Below are positions 10,683 through 21,330 of a stretch of DNA of 64,000 bases, piece by piece. Below the pieces are notes generated by a model. That model had not been told where the DNA came from. It made no database searches and saw only the letters and a list, made by a program, of their open reading frames with translations. The translations under genes were made by a program, and so were the position numbers. Numbering within the stretch: the first letter of the stretch is position 1; each line of letters begins with the position of its first letter. Origin of the DNA: Macrosoma leucophasiata. Taxonomy: Eukaryota > Arthropoda > Insecta > Lepidoptera > Hedylidae. The stretch covers positions 4,898,001 through 4,962,000 of the forward strand of contig JAWQUS010000022.1 in the NCBI GenBank assembly GCA_036365455.1, read 5' to 3'.

Positions 10683-10971
10683 CATAGAGCAACACCGGAG
10701 GGGAGTAGCCATATGCAGGCTTTCCCCTCTGTCAAAGTACAAGCCCAAATGGGCCTATACCTGTCGCCTAGATGTTTAAATGTGTGCGTGAAATTGTTTC
10801 TGTATTTTGTTAAAGTCAGGGTGTGAGTTTCGTACTAATAGACGATTTTTGTAGTGTGCATGTGTGTCGCACGCATTTCCCCCAGCAAAAAATGACTGTT
10901 TTGCATCGGTAATAAACGCCATGGCTACTCCTCTCCAGTCCGCCGTGGCCGGTGGCCCGCGTTGTTCTATG
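10683..10971. mobile_element. hAT-M1 MITE
   Basis: It begins CATAGAGCAACACCGG and ends in the complement, GTTGTTCTATG. The subterminal GGAGGGGAGTAGCCAT repeats inverted at the far end. The flanks GTTTTAGC and GTTTAGCA may be a decayed 8-bp duplication. No coding capacity. Confidence 0.8.
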
Positions 10972-11397
10972 GTTTAGCACGTTTAACGCACACCAATTTG
11001 TTATACATGAGATATTGATCGCGTGACCAGAATACTTTGGATCCTACAAAGCGAAAGTAATTATTAATAACTGCGTAAAACAGCTATTAATAACGTTGTT
11101 TGTAACCTACCTCTTAAATAGATTATATGAAGCTATTCATAATATGCGTGTAACAAAGACGAAATCAGATAAAACGACCTCAGATAAAAATAGGGACGCA
11201 AAAGATATTTTATCTTTTTTTATTTCTTTCATCCGTAGGTATAATAAGGGGAACAAATTAGCGTCTCGTATGAGGAAACACATTTCTTCAGTTCACCTCT
11301 CTGTATACGCAATGTAACATTTTTAAAGAAATTTCGACTTGCATTAATTGCCTATCAAAATATGTTTATAACTATCATTGATTTAAATATATATTAC
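10972..11397. other. no assignable content
   Basis: AT-rich sequence without a recognised repeat or a credible coding frame. Confidence 0.4.
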
Positions 11398-11990
11398 TGG
11401 TGGTAGAGCTCAAATGACGCAGCTCGCGGGGGTAGGCACCACTAATATACTTGCCGCTAAATAGTAGTGCTTAGCACTAACGTGTTACGGTCAGGTGGTA
11501 ATGTACGGCCCTGTAATTTCCGGCACAGAGGCATAACACCTAATGCCTCAGGAGTGGCAGCGCATCTGCATTTTGCATTCTGCGCATTGCAATTTATTAA
11601 TTTAATTTGTTTAATTATTAATTTTATTACTTTAATTTGTTTGATCTGCTTGACATCCGTGAAACACCAGGGTCCCAGATGAAAATCAGCGTCAAGTCGA
11701 TTGATGTGATCGACTTGACATGAAGCTGATCTGGGCTCCCATTTGGACCAGCCGTGAGACTTAATCTTTTTTTTTTCTTTTTTAATTGTTATTGTTTTTG
11801 ATTTTTGTTTAAATGTACCTGTGTACCAATCGTCTGGCAATTTGTATCGTCATGTCTCTGTGCTGTCCAAATAAATGTTTTCTTTTCTTTTTTCTTATTT
11901 TGACCTCTGGTCATTGTGTAGGTGTCTATAGGCTGCAGTCATCACTTAACATCAATGTGAACTGTACGCTTGTGTACCACTCCCATTAAA
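11398..11990 (+). repeat. SINE-A interrupted by a LINE 3' end
   Basis: SINE-A pieces at 11398-11574 and 11896-11990 flank a 320-bp insert. The short ATTTTG at both junctions (about 11569-11574 and 11896-11901) is a possible target duplication. The insert ends CCAAATAAATGTTTTC and T-rich sequence, as a retroposon 3' end would, and contains a hairpin-like pair TCAAGTCGATTGATGTGATC and CGACTTGA at 11692-11718. Confidence 0.75.
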
Positions 11991-12174
11991 TAAAACAAAT
12001 GAATATAGTACAATATATTTTGATAGGCAATACACGCAAGACGTGTTTGTATGTATGAAATTTGATTTAATTTTTTTTTCATTTGGTAAACAGATAGGTG
12101 AAGATCCATCTCGATTCGGATCTTAAACTATTAACAAATGCTCCTTCCTTCTTACAGCGAAAATATAAGAAAAG

Positions 12175-12873
12175 GTTAAATCAACAATGTCCAACTACAC
12201 AATTCAAAGGAAAACCTAATTCACTAGCGGCCCGCCCCGGCTTCGCGCGGTTACAAGGTTACCTATCCTCACCTATTCATCTTAGCGTGATGTTATATAG
12301 CCTAAAGCCTTCCTCGATAAATGGCCTTATCTAGCACTGAAAGAATTTTAAATCGGACCCGTAGTTCCTGAGATAAGCGCGTTCAAGCAAACAAATAGAC
12401 AAACTCTTTAGCTTTATAGTATTAAGTATAGATTGCAATTCAAACCAACGTTGTCTTACATTCGCAAAATCACGGAAAATTGGCTGTGAATTTACATAGA
12501 GATCTCTCTTATAAATATAGCTCGAGGTTTTCTTTGGATAAGCTTTTGGGAATTAAAGGATTCGCTTAAAATTTAAATCTTTGCATTTATTTCACTTGCT
12601 TGAATGCATGCATTTACCTCTGCCTACCCCTTCGGGGATTACAGGCGTGAGGTTACTCACGTTAAATCTACAATGTCTAACTACTCCATTCAAAGGAAAA
12701 TATAATTCATTTCAATTCAAGCCAACGTTGTCTTACATTCGCAAAATCCCGGAAAATTGGGTGTGAATTTACATAGAGATCTCTCTTATAAATCTAGCTC
12801 GAGAGTTTCTTTGGATAAGCTTTTGGGAATTAAAGGAATCGCTTAAAATTTAAATCTTTGCATTTATTTTACT
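12175..12873. repeat. Local direct repeat; first unit split by a Helitron
   Basis: Unit 1 (about 12175-12223 plus 12433-12598) and unit 2 (about 12662-12873) share ACATTCGCAAAATC, CATAGAGATCTCTCTTATAAAT and TTTGGATAAGCTTTTGGGAA. Unit 2 lacks the Helitron found in unit 1 and so preserves the empty site. A SINE-B 3' end (12597-12658) lies between the units. Confidence 0.82.
12224..12432 (-). mobile_element. Non-autonomous Helitron, 209 bp
   Basis: On the minus strand it begins TCTATACTTAATAC and ends GGGGCGGGCCGCTAG, flanked by A and T. The paralogous unit 2 reads directly across the A-T target. TC start, CTAG end and absence of a duplication are the Helitron hallmarks. No coding sequence. Confidence 0.87.
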
Positions 12874-12946
12874 ATGCTTAAAAGTTTTTAAATAATTTTC
12901 GCAAGACCATCTCTTGATGATACCACTTAGTGTGGGACGTTCTAAT

Positions 12947-13463
12947 CAGGGTTGCCAAATTTTCCAGCCGCCATAACCGGACAACAAATTTAATCTGATC
13001 ATACTTGATCAAAATGGAAAATAAAGAAAGTAGATAATAATAATAATAATAATAAATACTCTTTATTGTACACTTTAGGACAAATAATAAACAAAACAGA
13101 ATTAAAAATATGCACAATAGGCGGCCTTATCACTTAAAGTGATCTCTTCCAGGCAACCTAAAACTAGACAGATCTAAATCAACCACAAAAAGACGGGTTG
13201 TACAAATTAAAGGAATAACATAAAACTAGATATTAATGAAAAAGTTTTTTCTTTGAGTTTGATTTGTTCCCCAGGTTTTGGGTTATTACATTTTGCAGTG
13301 GCAACATTTTTAAGTGCAGCAGCGTGGAACTTCAGTTGCTTCTACGCCGCGCGTCACGTTCATAATACTTGCTGACCGGAAAAATCCGGTCGGGAGTAAG
13401 CGACCTGACTCCATCAATTCCTTCCCAACCGTCTAGTCGAAAACCGGACGGTTGGCAACCCTG
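12947..13463. mobile_element. hAT-M2: non-autonomous hAT-like element
   Basis: The ends are CAGGGTTGCCAA and TTGGCAACCCTG. Flanks GTTCTAAT (12939-12946) and GTTGTAAT (13464-13471) form an 8-bp duplication with one mismatch, as expected for hAT. A minus-strand LINE 3' end with an (AATA/ATA)n tail (about 13034-13200) lies inside. There is no transposase. Confidence 0.75.
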
Positions 13464-13628
13464 GTTGTAATGCTGTTTTGTCAATGTTTAACTTTATTTA
13501 TTTATGGAGAACCAACAGCTTTAACAACATTAAGTCAGTTTGAAACAAAATAAAAATAAAATACGCTTACACTCTCAGCCCTATTATAGGTATAAACCTG
13601 TGTCGTGGGTGCCGTTGAACGCACACAA

Positions 13629-13898
13629 CCATAGAGCAATACCGGAGGGGAGTAGCCATATGCAGGCCTTCCCCTCTGTCAAAGTACAAGCCCAAATGGC
13701 CCAAATATACCTGTCGCCTAAATGTTTAAATGTGTGCGTGAAGTTGTTTCTGTATTTTGTTAAAGTCAAGGTGTGAGTTTCGTGGTAATAGACGATTTTT
13801 GTAGTGTGTGTGTGTCGCACGCATTTCCCCCCGCAAAACATGACAGACTGTTCTGCATCGGTAATAAACGCTATGGCTACTCCCCTCCAGTTCGCCGC
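13629..13898. mobile_element. hAT-M1 MITE, right end lost
   Basis: CATAGAGCAATACCGGAGGG starts the element and it matches its relatives through CTACTCCCCTCCAG. It then breaks off at the start of repeat G. Confidence 0.78.
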
Positions 13899-14080
13899 CA
13901 GAGAATATGTAATAATACTACGTATAGAATGGACACTTCGACGTCCCGCCCGATTTCCCCGCATCACCCAACCTCCTTCCCATCTTATGGGCGACGGTTG
14001 GTATTATCTACGTGCTATGCACACAGGTGCATGTGTAAATATACTTTACTGATTGATATCTGTGTAATAGAGACCAAATT
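13899..14080 (+). repeat. Repeat G, partial
   Basis: A dispersed repeat beginning CAGAGAATATGTAATAATAC, with CGTCCCGCCCGATTTCC and GGGCGACGGTTGGTAT inside. Other copies lie at 15455, 41159, 49075 and 57931. It is cut here by a LINE 3' tail. Confidence 0.75.
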
Positions 14081-14084
14081 AGTA

Positions 14085-15330
14085 GAAGTAGTAATACTCT
14101 TTATTGTACACCAAAAGTAACAATCAACAAAGACAATAGTATGGATATGCACAATAGGCGGTCTTATTGCTTAAAGCAATTTCTTCCAGACAATCGAGGT
14201 TATTAGTGACATAATTATATCTAAGAAGAAGGGGTGTACAATCATAAACAATTATTTTAAAGACAGATAATCATACGCAAAATGCAAAATTAATATTATC
14301 AATAAATACATAGTAGAATACATAAAAATATACATATATATCTAGTTATGCATATATATATATGAATATATAAATACAATACATACATACGAATATAAGA
14401 TAAGTTTAAATATATAAAATATCTTACCATCAGGGATGACAAACTATGAGTCCAAGGTGAGGTAAAACTCCTTTACGCGAAACTTGAAAGTCGCCAGAGT
14501 TTGAGCCTGTCGTGTTGTTATGGGTAAGGAATTCCATAGTTTGACAGCTTCAACAGTAAATGATTTTGCATAAAAGGAAGAAGAGTGAGACGGAATCTTT
14601 AAGCGAAGGTTGCTGGAAGAGCGGAAACAGAGGGAATTATTTTAATCAAGGTATTTGAAACGATCTTTAAGGTATTGGGGACAGTGCGGGTAGTACAGTA
14701 TGCAGTAAAGAAGAGACAGAATGTGTGTATTCCTGCGAAGATGGATTGGAAGCCACTTGAGCTGTTTACGAAATTCTGAAATATGATCATATTTGCGCAA
14801 ACCAAATATGAACCGTATAGAAAGATTTTGGAGTCGCTCAAGCTTACCTAGCTGCTCCTGTGTCAGATCAAGATAGGATATGTCAGCATAGTCCAAAATG
14901 GGGAAAAGAATGGAGTTAGCGAGCATAATCTTAGTGGCAGTAGGCAAAAAATTTCTAAGTCTACGAAGTGAACTGACAGCGGCAAACATCTTCCTACTCA
15001 CATTGCCAATTTGCGGAGCCCACGACATAAGACTGTCCATTTTTATTCCTAAATTCCTGACAGTGTCACAATAATCAATAAATATTCCGTTAAAGAGGAT
15101 CGGTGTTAATGTGGAGAAATTAATGAGACGGATCAACTGGCGACTACCGAATATTATCGCTTGGCTTTTACTTGGGTTGACCTGCAGGCTATATGTTACA
15201 CTCCATCTGTAAATTTTATCCAGGTCTTCATTAATAATTTGAATAGCGTTTGATAAGTCATCTCCACTCCTTTGCGGGATCTTCATCAGCAACAGAATTA
15301 TGAATATGGCGTCGCTGTGCGCACACACAC
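14085..15330 (-). pseudogene. Non-LTR LINE, RT C-terminal half plus 3' UTR
   Basis: The minus strand from about 15328 encodes VNPSKSQAIIFGSRQL, LPTATKIMLANSILFPILDY and LERLQNLSIRFIFGLRKYDH, the thumb region after the palm of a Jockey/CR1-type reverse transcriptase. A stop at 14642-14644 breaks the frame. Beyond it the same frame continues through SFTVEAVKLWNSLPITTRQA to a stop near 14453. The 3' UTR ends at an ATAATAAAGAGTATT-type tail near 14085. The same 3' UTR sequence occurs at 13034-13200. It is 5' truncated and inactive. Confidence 0.85.
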
Positions 15331-15454
15331 CTTATTGCAGCGATTTCGTAAAGATACGTATATTTTCCGGTTGATGTCGCTAGAATTACGCTTATACCTA
15401 CATTTGGCATTATTCTTTTTTGCTATTAAAGCCTTTATATGGTATCATCAATCA

Positions 15455-15595
15455 GTGACGTATGTTTACACGCGCACCTGTGTGCGTAGCACGTACAAAA
15501 TACCAACCGTCGCCCATAAGAGGGGAAAGGGTTGAGTGATGCGGACAAATCGGGCGGGACGTCGAGGTGTCCATTCTATACGTAGTAAATTGGTT
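15455..15595 (-). repeat. Repeat G, minus-strand partial copy
   Basis: Contains ATACCAACCGTCGCCCATAA and AATCGGGCGGGACGTCGAGG, the complement of the 13899 copy. Together the two copies face each other across the LINE at 14085-15330. Confidence 0.75.
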
Positions 15596-15599
15596 GGGT

Positions 15600-15985
15600 G
15601 CGAAAGAGATAACGCTCTACAGAGCCGAAATAAGCCGAGTGTCCTTCCTGAGATCGATATGCAATATTTCTTTTTAGATACTGTACTACCATCAACGATA
15701 TCGCTTACATTGTAAGCAATGTAACCTAAAAGCAACAGCAAAAGCCTCATCAATCATATTGTCTCACATCACTCTTTGAAGCTCAACTGGGCGAACTGAG
15801 ATAAAACCGGGCAATACATAGTACATTAATTCTATCAGAACCGGGCATACAGGTGTGATTTATGCGAACTGGTCATAATTCTTCGATTTATGGGCAGGGC
15901 GAAAAAAAATCGGATATTTTTTGCGCAACAAACGGGTGTCGTGGATTAAAGGAGGATATGTGCGAGACGATATTTATTTCTCAAT
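15600..15985 (+). repeat. Repeat K, copy 1 (with foldback-H end before it)
   Basis: 15600-15680 matches one end of the foldback element at 60560 (GTGCGAAAGAGATAACGCTC). From about 15684 to 15985 lies an unnamed repeat with GCAAAAGCCTCATCAAT and GAGATAAAACCGGGCAATAC, also present at 17186-17480. No coding capacity. Confidence 0.75.
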
Positions 15986-16046
15986 TAGGTTATCTTTGAT
16001 AGGTATGATGTTTCCACGCCAAGTCGCAATCGAGGTACAATTTTTC

Positions 16047-16334
16047 ACTGGCGGTAGAGCTCCAGTGACGGAGCTTGCGGTCGTAGGCACCACCGCATTA
16101 CCTAATATACTTGCCGCTAAATGGTAGTGTTCAGCACTATCGTGTTCCAGTCGGGTGGTAATGTACGGCCCTGTAATTTACGGCACAGAGGCATAACACC
16201 TTAGGCCTCAGGAGTGGTAACGCATCTGCATTTTGACCTTGGTCTTTGTGTTAGTGTCTATAGGCTGCAGTAATCACTTAACATCAATATAAACTGCACG
16301 CTTGTTTGCCACTTCCATTACATAAAAAAAAAAA
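16047..16334 (+). repeat. SINE-A, full length
   Basis: Complete from ACTGGCGGTAGAGCTCCAG to an A tract. Confidence 0.92.
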
Positions 16335-16631
16335 CATAATAAAAAAGACAGGTTATTTAATTTACACGTAATTTGTTTAATGGTTTTTGTTTTGCTATCG
16401 AAACTTGGATGGATTTGACATTTCCAAATGTTAGTTTTCTGTATATAACTATACGCCCAGTGGGGGCAGTCGAGTAGCATCATTACCGTGTGATTCGAAG
16501 AGGTCACTTAACCGAACAGCGGCACGTTTTGTCGGTCAGTTTCTTACAATGCCTTTGACGGCAGCTTATAGATATCTGCACAGAACCTACACGTTTGTAT
16601 GCAACAAAAGTCCTTTCTTGTATAACATTTT

Positions 16632-16932
16632 ACTGGTGGTAGAGCTCCAGTGACGGAGCTCGCGGGCGTAGGCACCACCGCATTACCTAATATACTTGCC
16701 GCTAAATGGTAGTGTTCAGCACTATCGTGTTCCGGTCAGGTGGTAATGTACGGCCCTGTAATTTCAGGCACAGAGGCCATAACACCTTAGGCCTCAGGAG
16801 TGGCAGCGCATCTGCATTTTGACCTCTGGTCTTCATGTGGGTGTCTATAGGCTGCAGTCATCACTTAACATCAATGTGAACTGCATGCTTGTTTGCCACA
16901 TACATTACATAAAAAAAAAAAAAAAAAAAACA
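16632..16932 (+). repeat. SINE-A, full length
   Basis: Complete from ACTGGTGGTAGAGCTCCAG to a 20-base A tract. The long tail suggests a comparatively recent insertion. Confidence 0.93.
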
Positions 16933-17185
16933 TTAAAAAACCTATTTCAATAAAAGATAAAAACATTACTTGCGTTGTGCTAATGTGGTGTCACAACATT
17001 ATTTTAAATATCTTTTAAAACTCTTATGAATGTACTGTTCTATTGTGAAAAAGCTAGTAAATAAATTTATCTATTAACGTTATTTACATTTATACTTACA
17101 GAATTTTATGTTGTGATATAATTACGGATTGAGTTCGTCTATCTTTTTCAGTTAACTTCATCAACAAAACCATAGATAATTCAGT

Positions 17186-17480
17186 GCTATCATGAACAAT
17201 ATTGCTTACATTGTAACCTAACCTAAATGTAACAGCAAAAGCCTCATCAATAGTATCGTCTCACATCACTTTTCGAAGCTCAACCGGGCCAACTGAGATA
17301 AAACCGGGCAATACATAGTAGATTAATTCTATCAGAACCAGGCACACAGGTGTGATTTACGTGAACCGGTCATAATCCCTCAATTTATGGGCCAGATGAA
17401 AAAAAACAGGGTATTTTTTGCGTAACAAATGAGTTTCGTGGAATTGGGGCGGAGATGTGTGCGGCGATATATTTGTTCAT
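17186..17480 (+). repeat. Repeat K, copy 2
   Basis: A diverged direct copy of 15684-15985 with the same order of landmarks, including CAGGTGTGATTTA and ATTTATGGGC. The family is not known to me. Confidence 0.75.
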
Positions 17481-17825
17481 TTAGCAATAGTTTTGGTAAT
17501 ATATAGAATATTTATGTATAATGTCGTTATAAGGTCAATTTCTGTATATCATAATAATCAAAAAATAACTTTTCTTCAAAAACGTCCATCAAAAATATTT
17601 CAGACAATCCAGGCTTGTATGATCTTATCTCTAAACCTAACGTGTTGCAAATTTAATTACATACAAACACGGTCTGTATTTTATACTGCAGACCACGTAG
17701 CTCCGTTAATTGTTCTTGATTTCTGAGGATTATTAGGCCTTAAATAAAAATACTTTTTATCCTTTAAGTAATCTTCTGTTCTTAACCATCCAAAAAAGGA
17801 ACATTATTTTGTAACAACATATCTA

Positions 17826-17990
17826 CAGGATATCTAGTCCAGCTGCTTTACCACTAAGCTACCGAACTGGTTATCCTGAGATCGCAGGTTCGGTTCCTGC
17901 CCGAAGTAAAATTTTTCTTTCCCATTTTTATTTATTTTCTAAAGTTCACTCGCATGTGTTATTGCGAAAATTAAAAATATTACAAACATA
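17826..17990. repeat. tRNA-like SINE-D with its two halves inverted
   Basis: On the minus strand, 17826-17864 gives a tRNA 5' half (CGGTAGCTTAGTGGTAAAGC, then CTGGACTAGATATCC). On the plus strand, 17868-17908 gives the 3' half with a B box (GCAGGTTCGGTTCCTGC). The plus half continues into TTTTTCTTTCCCATTTT, the usual SINE-D body. Because the halves point in opposite directions this is not a working tRNA gene. Confidence 0.6.
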
Positions 17991-18390
17991 TCTACAAATA
18001 TTAATCCATGGCATAAGAGCGAAATCGATGTATATTCTAAATACGAGGGAGGAACTTAAGATATCTGTCAAACGAAGGATTCGCCTAGGCGGAGTTTTTG
18101 TTATATAAAATAATTTGGGTTGGGTTCCGTTGGTCAGTGACAAAAACGGTTTTGTTGTTTGATCAAAACTTTTAGTGTTGTGGTTATTCCCAACCCGTTT
18201 TAGTTGAGAACCTTCAAGAAAAAGACGATGTCCTAATGTTTTACCTAAAGGGTAAAATCCGTACGATTCCGTACCCCTAATTCAGCGTTTTACAGACTTT
18301 TTTGGTGGTGCAACCCTTTTGAAAAGCGATATTTATGACAGAATCCTAAAATAAAAGAAAAAGTTACATACATTCTTTAATTATTAGTAT

Positions 18391-18560
18391 TACGGCCCTG
18401 TAATTTCCGGCACAGAGGCGTAACACTTTAGGCCTCAGGAGTGGTAACGCATCTGCATTTTGACCTTAGTCTTTGTGTGGGTGTCTATAGGCTGCAGTCA
18501 TCACTTAACCTCAACGTGAACTGCATGCTTGTTTACCACTTCCATTACATAAAAAAAAAG
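18391..18560 (+). repeat. SINE-A, 5' truncated
   Basis: Starts at ACGGCCCTGTAATTTCCGGC and ends in a short A tract that abuts the inverted repeat at 18564. Confidence 0.88.
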
Positions 18561-18563
18561 ATT

Positions 18564-18740
18564 ATTGATTATAGTAGGTACCTTTACACTTCCATTGTAA
18601 CATGTACATGTACTTATAATAATAAGTAATAAGTACATGTACATGTACAATGGAATACATGTACTTATTATTATACACTTATAATAATAAGTACATGTAC
18701 ATGTTACAATGGAAGTGTAAAGGTACCTACTATAATCAAT
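18564..18740. repeat. Inverted repeat with 53-bp perfect arms
   Basis: Arm 1 (18564-18616) begins ATTGATTATAGTAGG and arm 2 (18688-18740) is its exact complement. The 71-bp centre holds further smaller palindromes made of TACATGTAC and ATAATAATA. No duplication of the flanks is obvious. Confidence 0.93.
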
Positions 18741-19480
18741 AAAACTGTTGCGTTACTGATGGCCAAATACTCAAACGTTACTTAAATCTAAGTGGGACTT
18801 AAAAGTTTTCTGTCTTTGTAAAACACGTTAAAACGATAGAGATAGCGCACATTTGAGGGTTGCTTAAAATTGAATGACGTTTGAGTATTTGGCCATGAGT
18901 GACTGACAGACAACGTAATAAAAGAAATATTTATTATTTACCGCCCCTACATGTTACGCGCGGATAATTTATAATTTTTTTAATTTTCGTTTTCTGTATA
19001 GGTAGTATGGGGTATCGTTGGATCGGTCTTTCAAAAATCTTAGGGGTGTGCAAATTTCATTTTTTGATTTAGTTAAGTGTTCGTGACTTAATAAGCTTTA
19101 AATTAACAATTAATTTTCGTCAGAGTCAAGTGTGGGGGGACCCTTGACTCTACCAATTAAACGGTTGCTGTTAGAAATTTAAACGTCATGGCAATAGTAG
19201 CTATATATAACGAAAATAAATAAATAAATAAAAAAACTGTATTTTACTCAAAAATTAAACAAAAATATTTTTTAACATTTTTTTTCATTACGTTATTCAA
19301 ACTTAAAACTACGGAATCCTGCGCAAAAACACTGCGCGTGGCCCGACACGCACTTGAGCGGTTTTTAATTTTAAAGCATATTTCCACCAAATACTGCACT
19401 ACTCTAGTCTTAAAATAAAGTAAAAATATTGAATATGGCACACTGCACCATTGCTCAGTTATATAAGACTCTCCCCGAAC
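18741..19480. other. no gene recognised
   Basis: AT-rich sequence with a short (AAAT)n tract near 19204. A 99-residue minus-strand frame at 19244-19543 has no recognisable domain and overlaps repeated DNA at its start. Confidence 0.4.
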
Positions 19481-20408
19481 AATTTCAGTTTGGGTATTCA
19501 GTACACGATTTTCAGTTGGGTCCGGTTCAATTTTCGAATGCAATATAGCGTGTATTCGTTAAAATTCTCCAGTGATTTGGAAGGAATAATTGAAAAGTCA
19601 TACAAACGACTTGGCACTGAATGGTAGTTGTTCAAGCATTTTATAAAAATACAAAACGCTCACCGATCGCGTTCGTAATGAAGATGTAAGAAAGAGACTT
19701 TGTGTGAATGATAGTATCGGTGTAAAAATGAAAAAAAGGCATGCTCCGATGGTTCGGGCATATAGAAAGAATGTCGAATGAGCTAATGAATAAACAGATA
19801 TACAATGAGAATGTGGATGGTTGCAGAAGCCTAGGAAGACCAAGACTGACCTACCATGACCAAATAGGTCGAGTACTGTCTGATGGTGGAGTCAAAAGTT
19901 TTAAGAATCGGCGTGCATGTATGAAGAGAATGATGAAGGTAGATGAGGCACGGGAGGTGTGTCAGGACCGGGATATCTGGCGCTCCACACTCTCTGCCTA
20001 CCCCGTTAGAGACCTGGCGTGAAGATACATACATATATATACAAAATTTTATGCAAAACTACAGTACTTTCGTAGCTTGGCTGTGACGTGACAATGGACA
20101 GACAGATAGCCGCACTAATGATGATAAGGGTTCCGTTTCTCTTTTTGAGGAACGGAACCCTAAAACCAACTCAGTAAGCTTGTCTTTTAACATGTATGTT
20201 TGTCTGTTTCTTCCCTCCAAGTCCCTTACGGAGTAGGCAGATAGTGTGGAGCCCCAGATAGCCCGGTGATGAAAAATTTCAGTTTGGGTATGCCATTTTT
20301 AGTTGTGTCCGGTTCCAATTTTGAATGTGTTCGTTAAAATGCTCCGGTGAATTGTAAGGAATAATTGAAAAGTCATACAAACGACTTGGCACTGAATGGT
20401 AGTTTTTC
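19481..20408 (+). repeat. Direct repeat pair flanking LINE-W
   Basis: 19481-19630 and 20271-20408 share CAGTTTGGGTAT, GTCCGGTTC and GAAAAGTCATACAAACGACT. The LINE-W fragment lies between them, as does a short minus-strand LINE-W end at 20217-20270. Confidence 0.75.
19690..20034 (+). pseudogene. LINE-W reverse-transcriptase C-terminal fragment
   Basis: The plus strand encodes MLRWFGHIERMSNELMNKQI, GRPRLTYHDQIGRVLSDGG, RRACMKRMMKVDEAREVC and a final WRSTLSAYPVRDLA before TGA. It is 5' truncated and ends in GAAGATACATACATATAT. The 10195 copy encodes nearly the same peptide. The clade is uncertain; the RWFGH...GRPR pattern is shared by several non-LTR groups. Confidence 0.83.
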
Positions 20409-20622
20409 TGTGGCCAACAAGCATGCAGTTCACATTGATGTTAAGTGATGACTGCAGCCTTATAGACACCTACAAAAAGACCAAGGTCAAAATACAGATG
20501 CGGTACCACTCCTGAGGCCTAAGGTGTTATGCCTCTGTGTCGGAAATTACAGAGCCGTATATTATCACCTGACTGGAACACGATAGTGCTAAACACTACG
20601 ATTTAGCGGCAAGTATATTATA
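20409..20622 (-). repeat. SINE-A, head missing
   Basis: Minus-strand copy from the tail region CAACAAGCATGCAGTTCAC to GCGGCAAGTATATT, where the CR1-type fragment starts. Confidence 0.85.
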
Positions 20623-20624
20623 TA

Positions 20625-20800
20625 GCGAACACCTCAGAGGGAAGTTCGTTCCACAATTTACACGTTCTGGGCAGGAACGAACGCGAAAACCGCACCGTTG
20701 AGCACTGCCAGGTGTCCAGTCGGTGAGGCTGAATCTTCAAGTAGAAAACAATTCTTCCGCTAATAGGTGGTAAGGTCATCACATCCCGAAGCAAGCGATT
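20625..20800 (-). pseudogene. CR1/Jockey-type LINE fragment
   Basis: The minus strand encodes HRLDTWQCSTVRFSRSFLPR followed by TCKLWNELPSEVF, identical in this stretch to the LINE at 39120-40130. Both ends are truncated. Confidence 0.82.
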
Positions 20801-20816
20801 ATGGTGTAATAAAAAT

Positions 20817-21000
20817 AATAATGGCAACCCATTATACGTCCCACTGCTGGGCACGAATCTCTCCCCTTTTTGGGGAGAGGTCTAGAGCTTACTCCACCAC
20901 GCTGCTCCAATGCGGGTTGGTGGAGATACGGGTTAGTGGCAAACCCTGCTGTCGGATGTTTTCAAACCGCCCATAAGGCCTCCGACAAGGTTTAACGACG
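20817..21000 (-). repeat. SINE-C, 3' half
   Basis: Minus-strand reading ends in CAGCAGTGGGACGTATAATG and poly-(TTA)-like tail. It holds GCATTGGAGCAGCGTGGTGG in its middle. The 5' half is absent. Confidence 0.8.
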
Positions 21001-21074
21001 ATTATGGTGTACTCTTCCCTTATAACGCACAACACTATTGTAGCCATATTTAAGGAAGGCTGTTCTTTAACAGT

Positions 21075-21330
21075 GGAGGTCTAAGAATTAGAAGAAGAAG
21101 AAAAAACATTTATTCGCGCAGCCAATATACCAATATCCGGCAGGTACTGCATAGAAGAACAATAAAAAAAAACATTGAAAATATTAATATGCACAAACAA
21201 AAAAAAACATTTATGGAAGGGTTGACAATATAACACAAAAAAGAAAGAACTCTGATATTATAAAAAAGTAAGTTACAGTAGAAAAAAAAACAAGATCTCA
21301 CGGCTGCACCAAACAGATCCCAGTTGATAA
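21075..21330 (-). mobile_element. LINE 3' UTR end, second copy
   Basis: Same tail and 3' UTR as 6151-6480, including AAGAAGAAGAAAAAACATTT and CAAGATCTCACGGCTGCACC. Confidence 0.6.

Noticed and set aside
13584..13967. 127-codon minus-strand frame
   Set aside because: It crosses the junction between a hAT-M1 MITE and repeat G; similar peptides appear over other copies of the MITE.
14599..14841. Separate small gene inside the LINE at 14085-15330
   Set aside because: It is an out-of-frame shadow of the reverse-transcriptase remnant.
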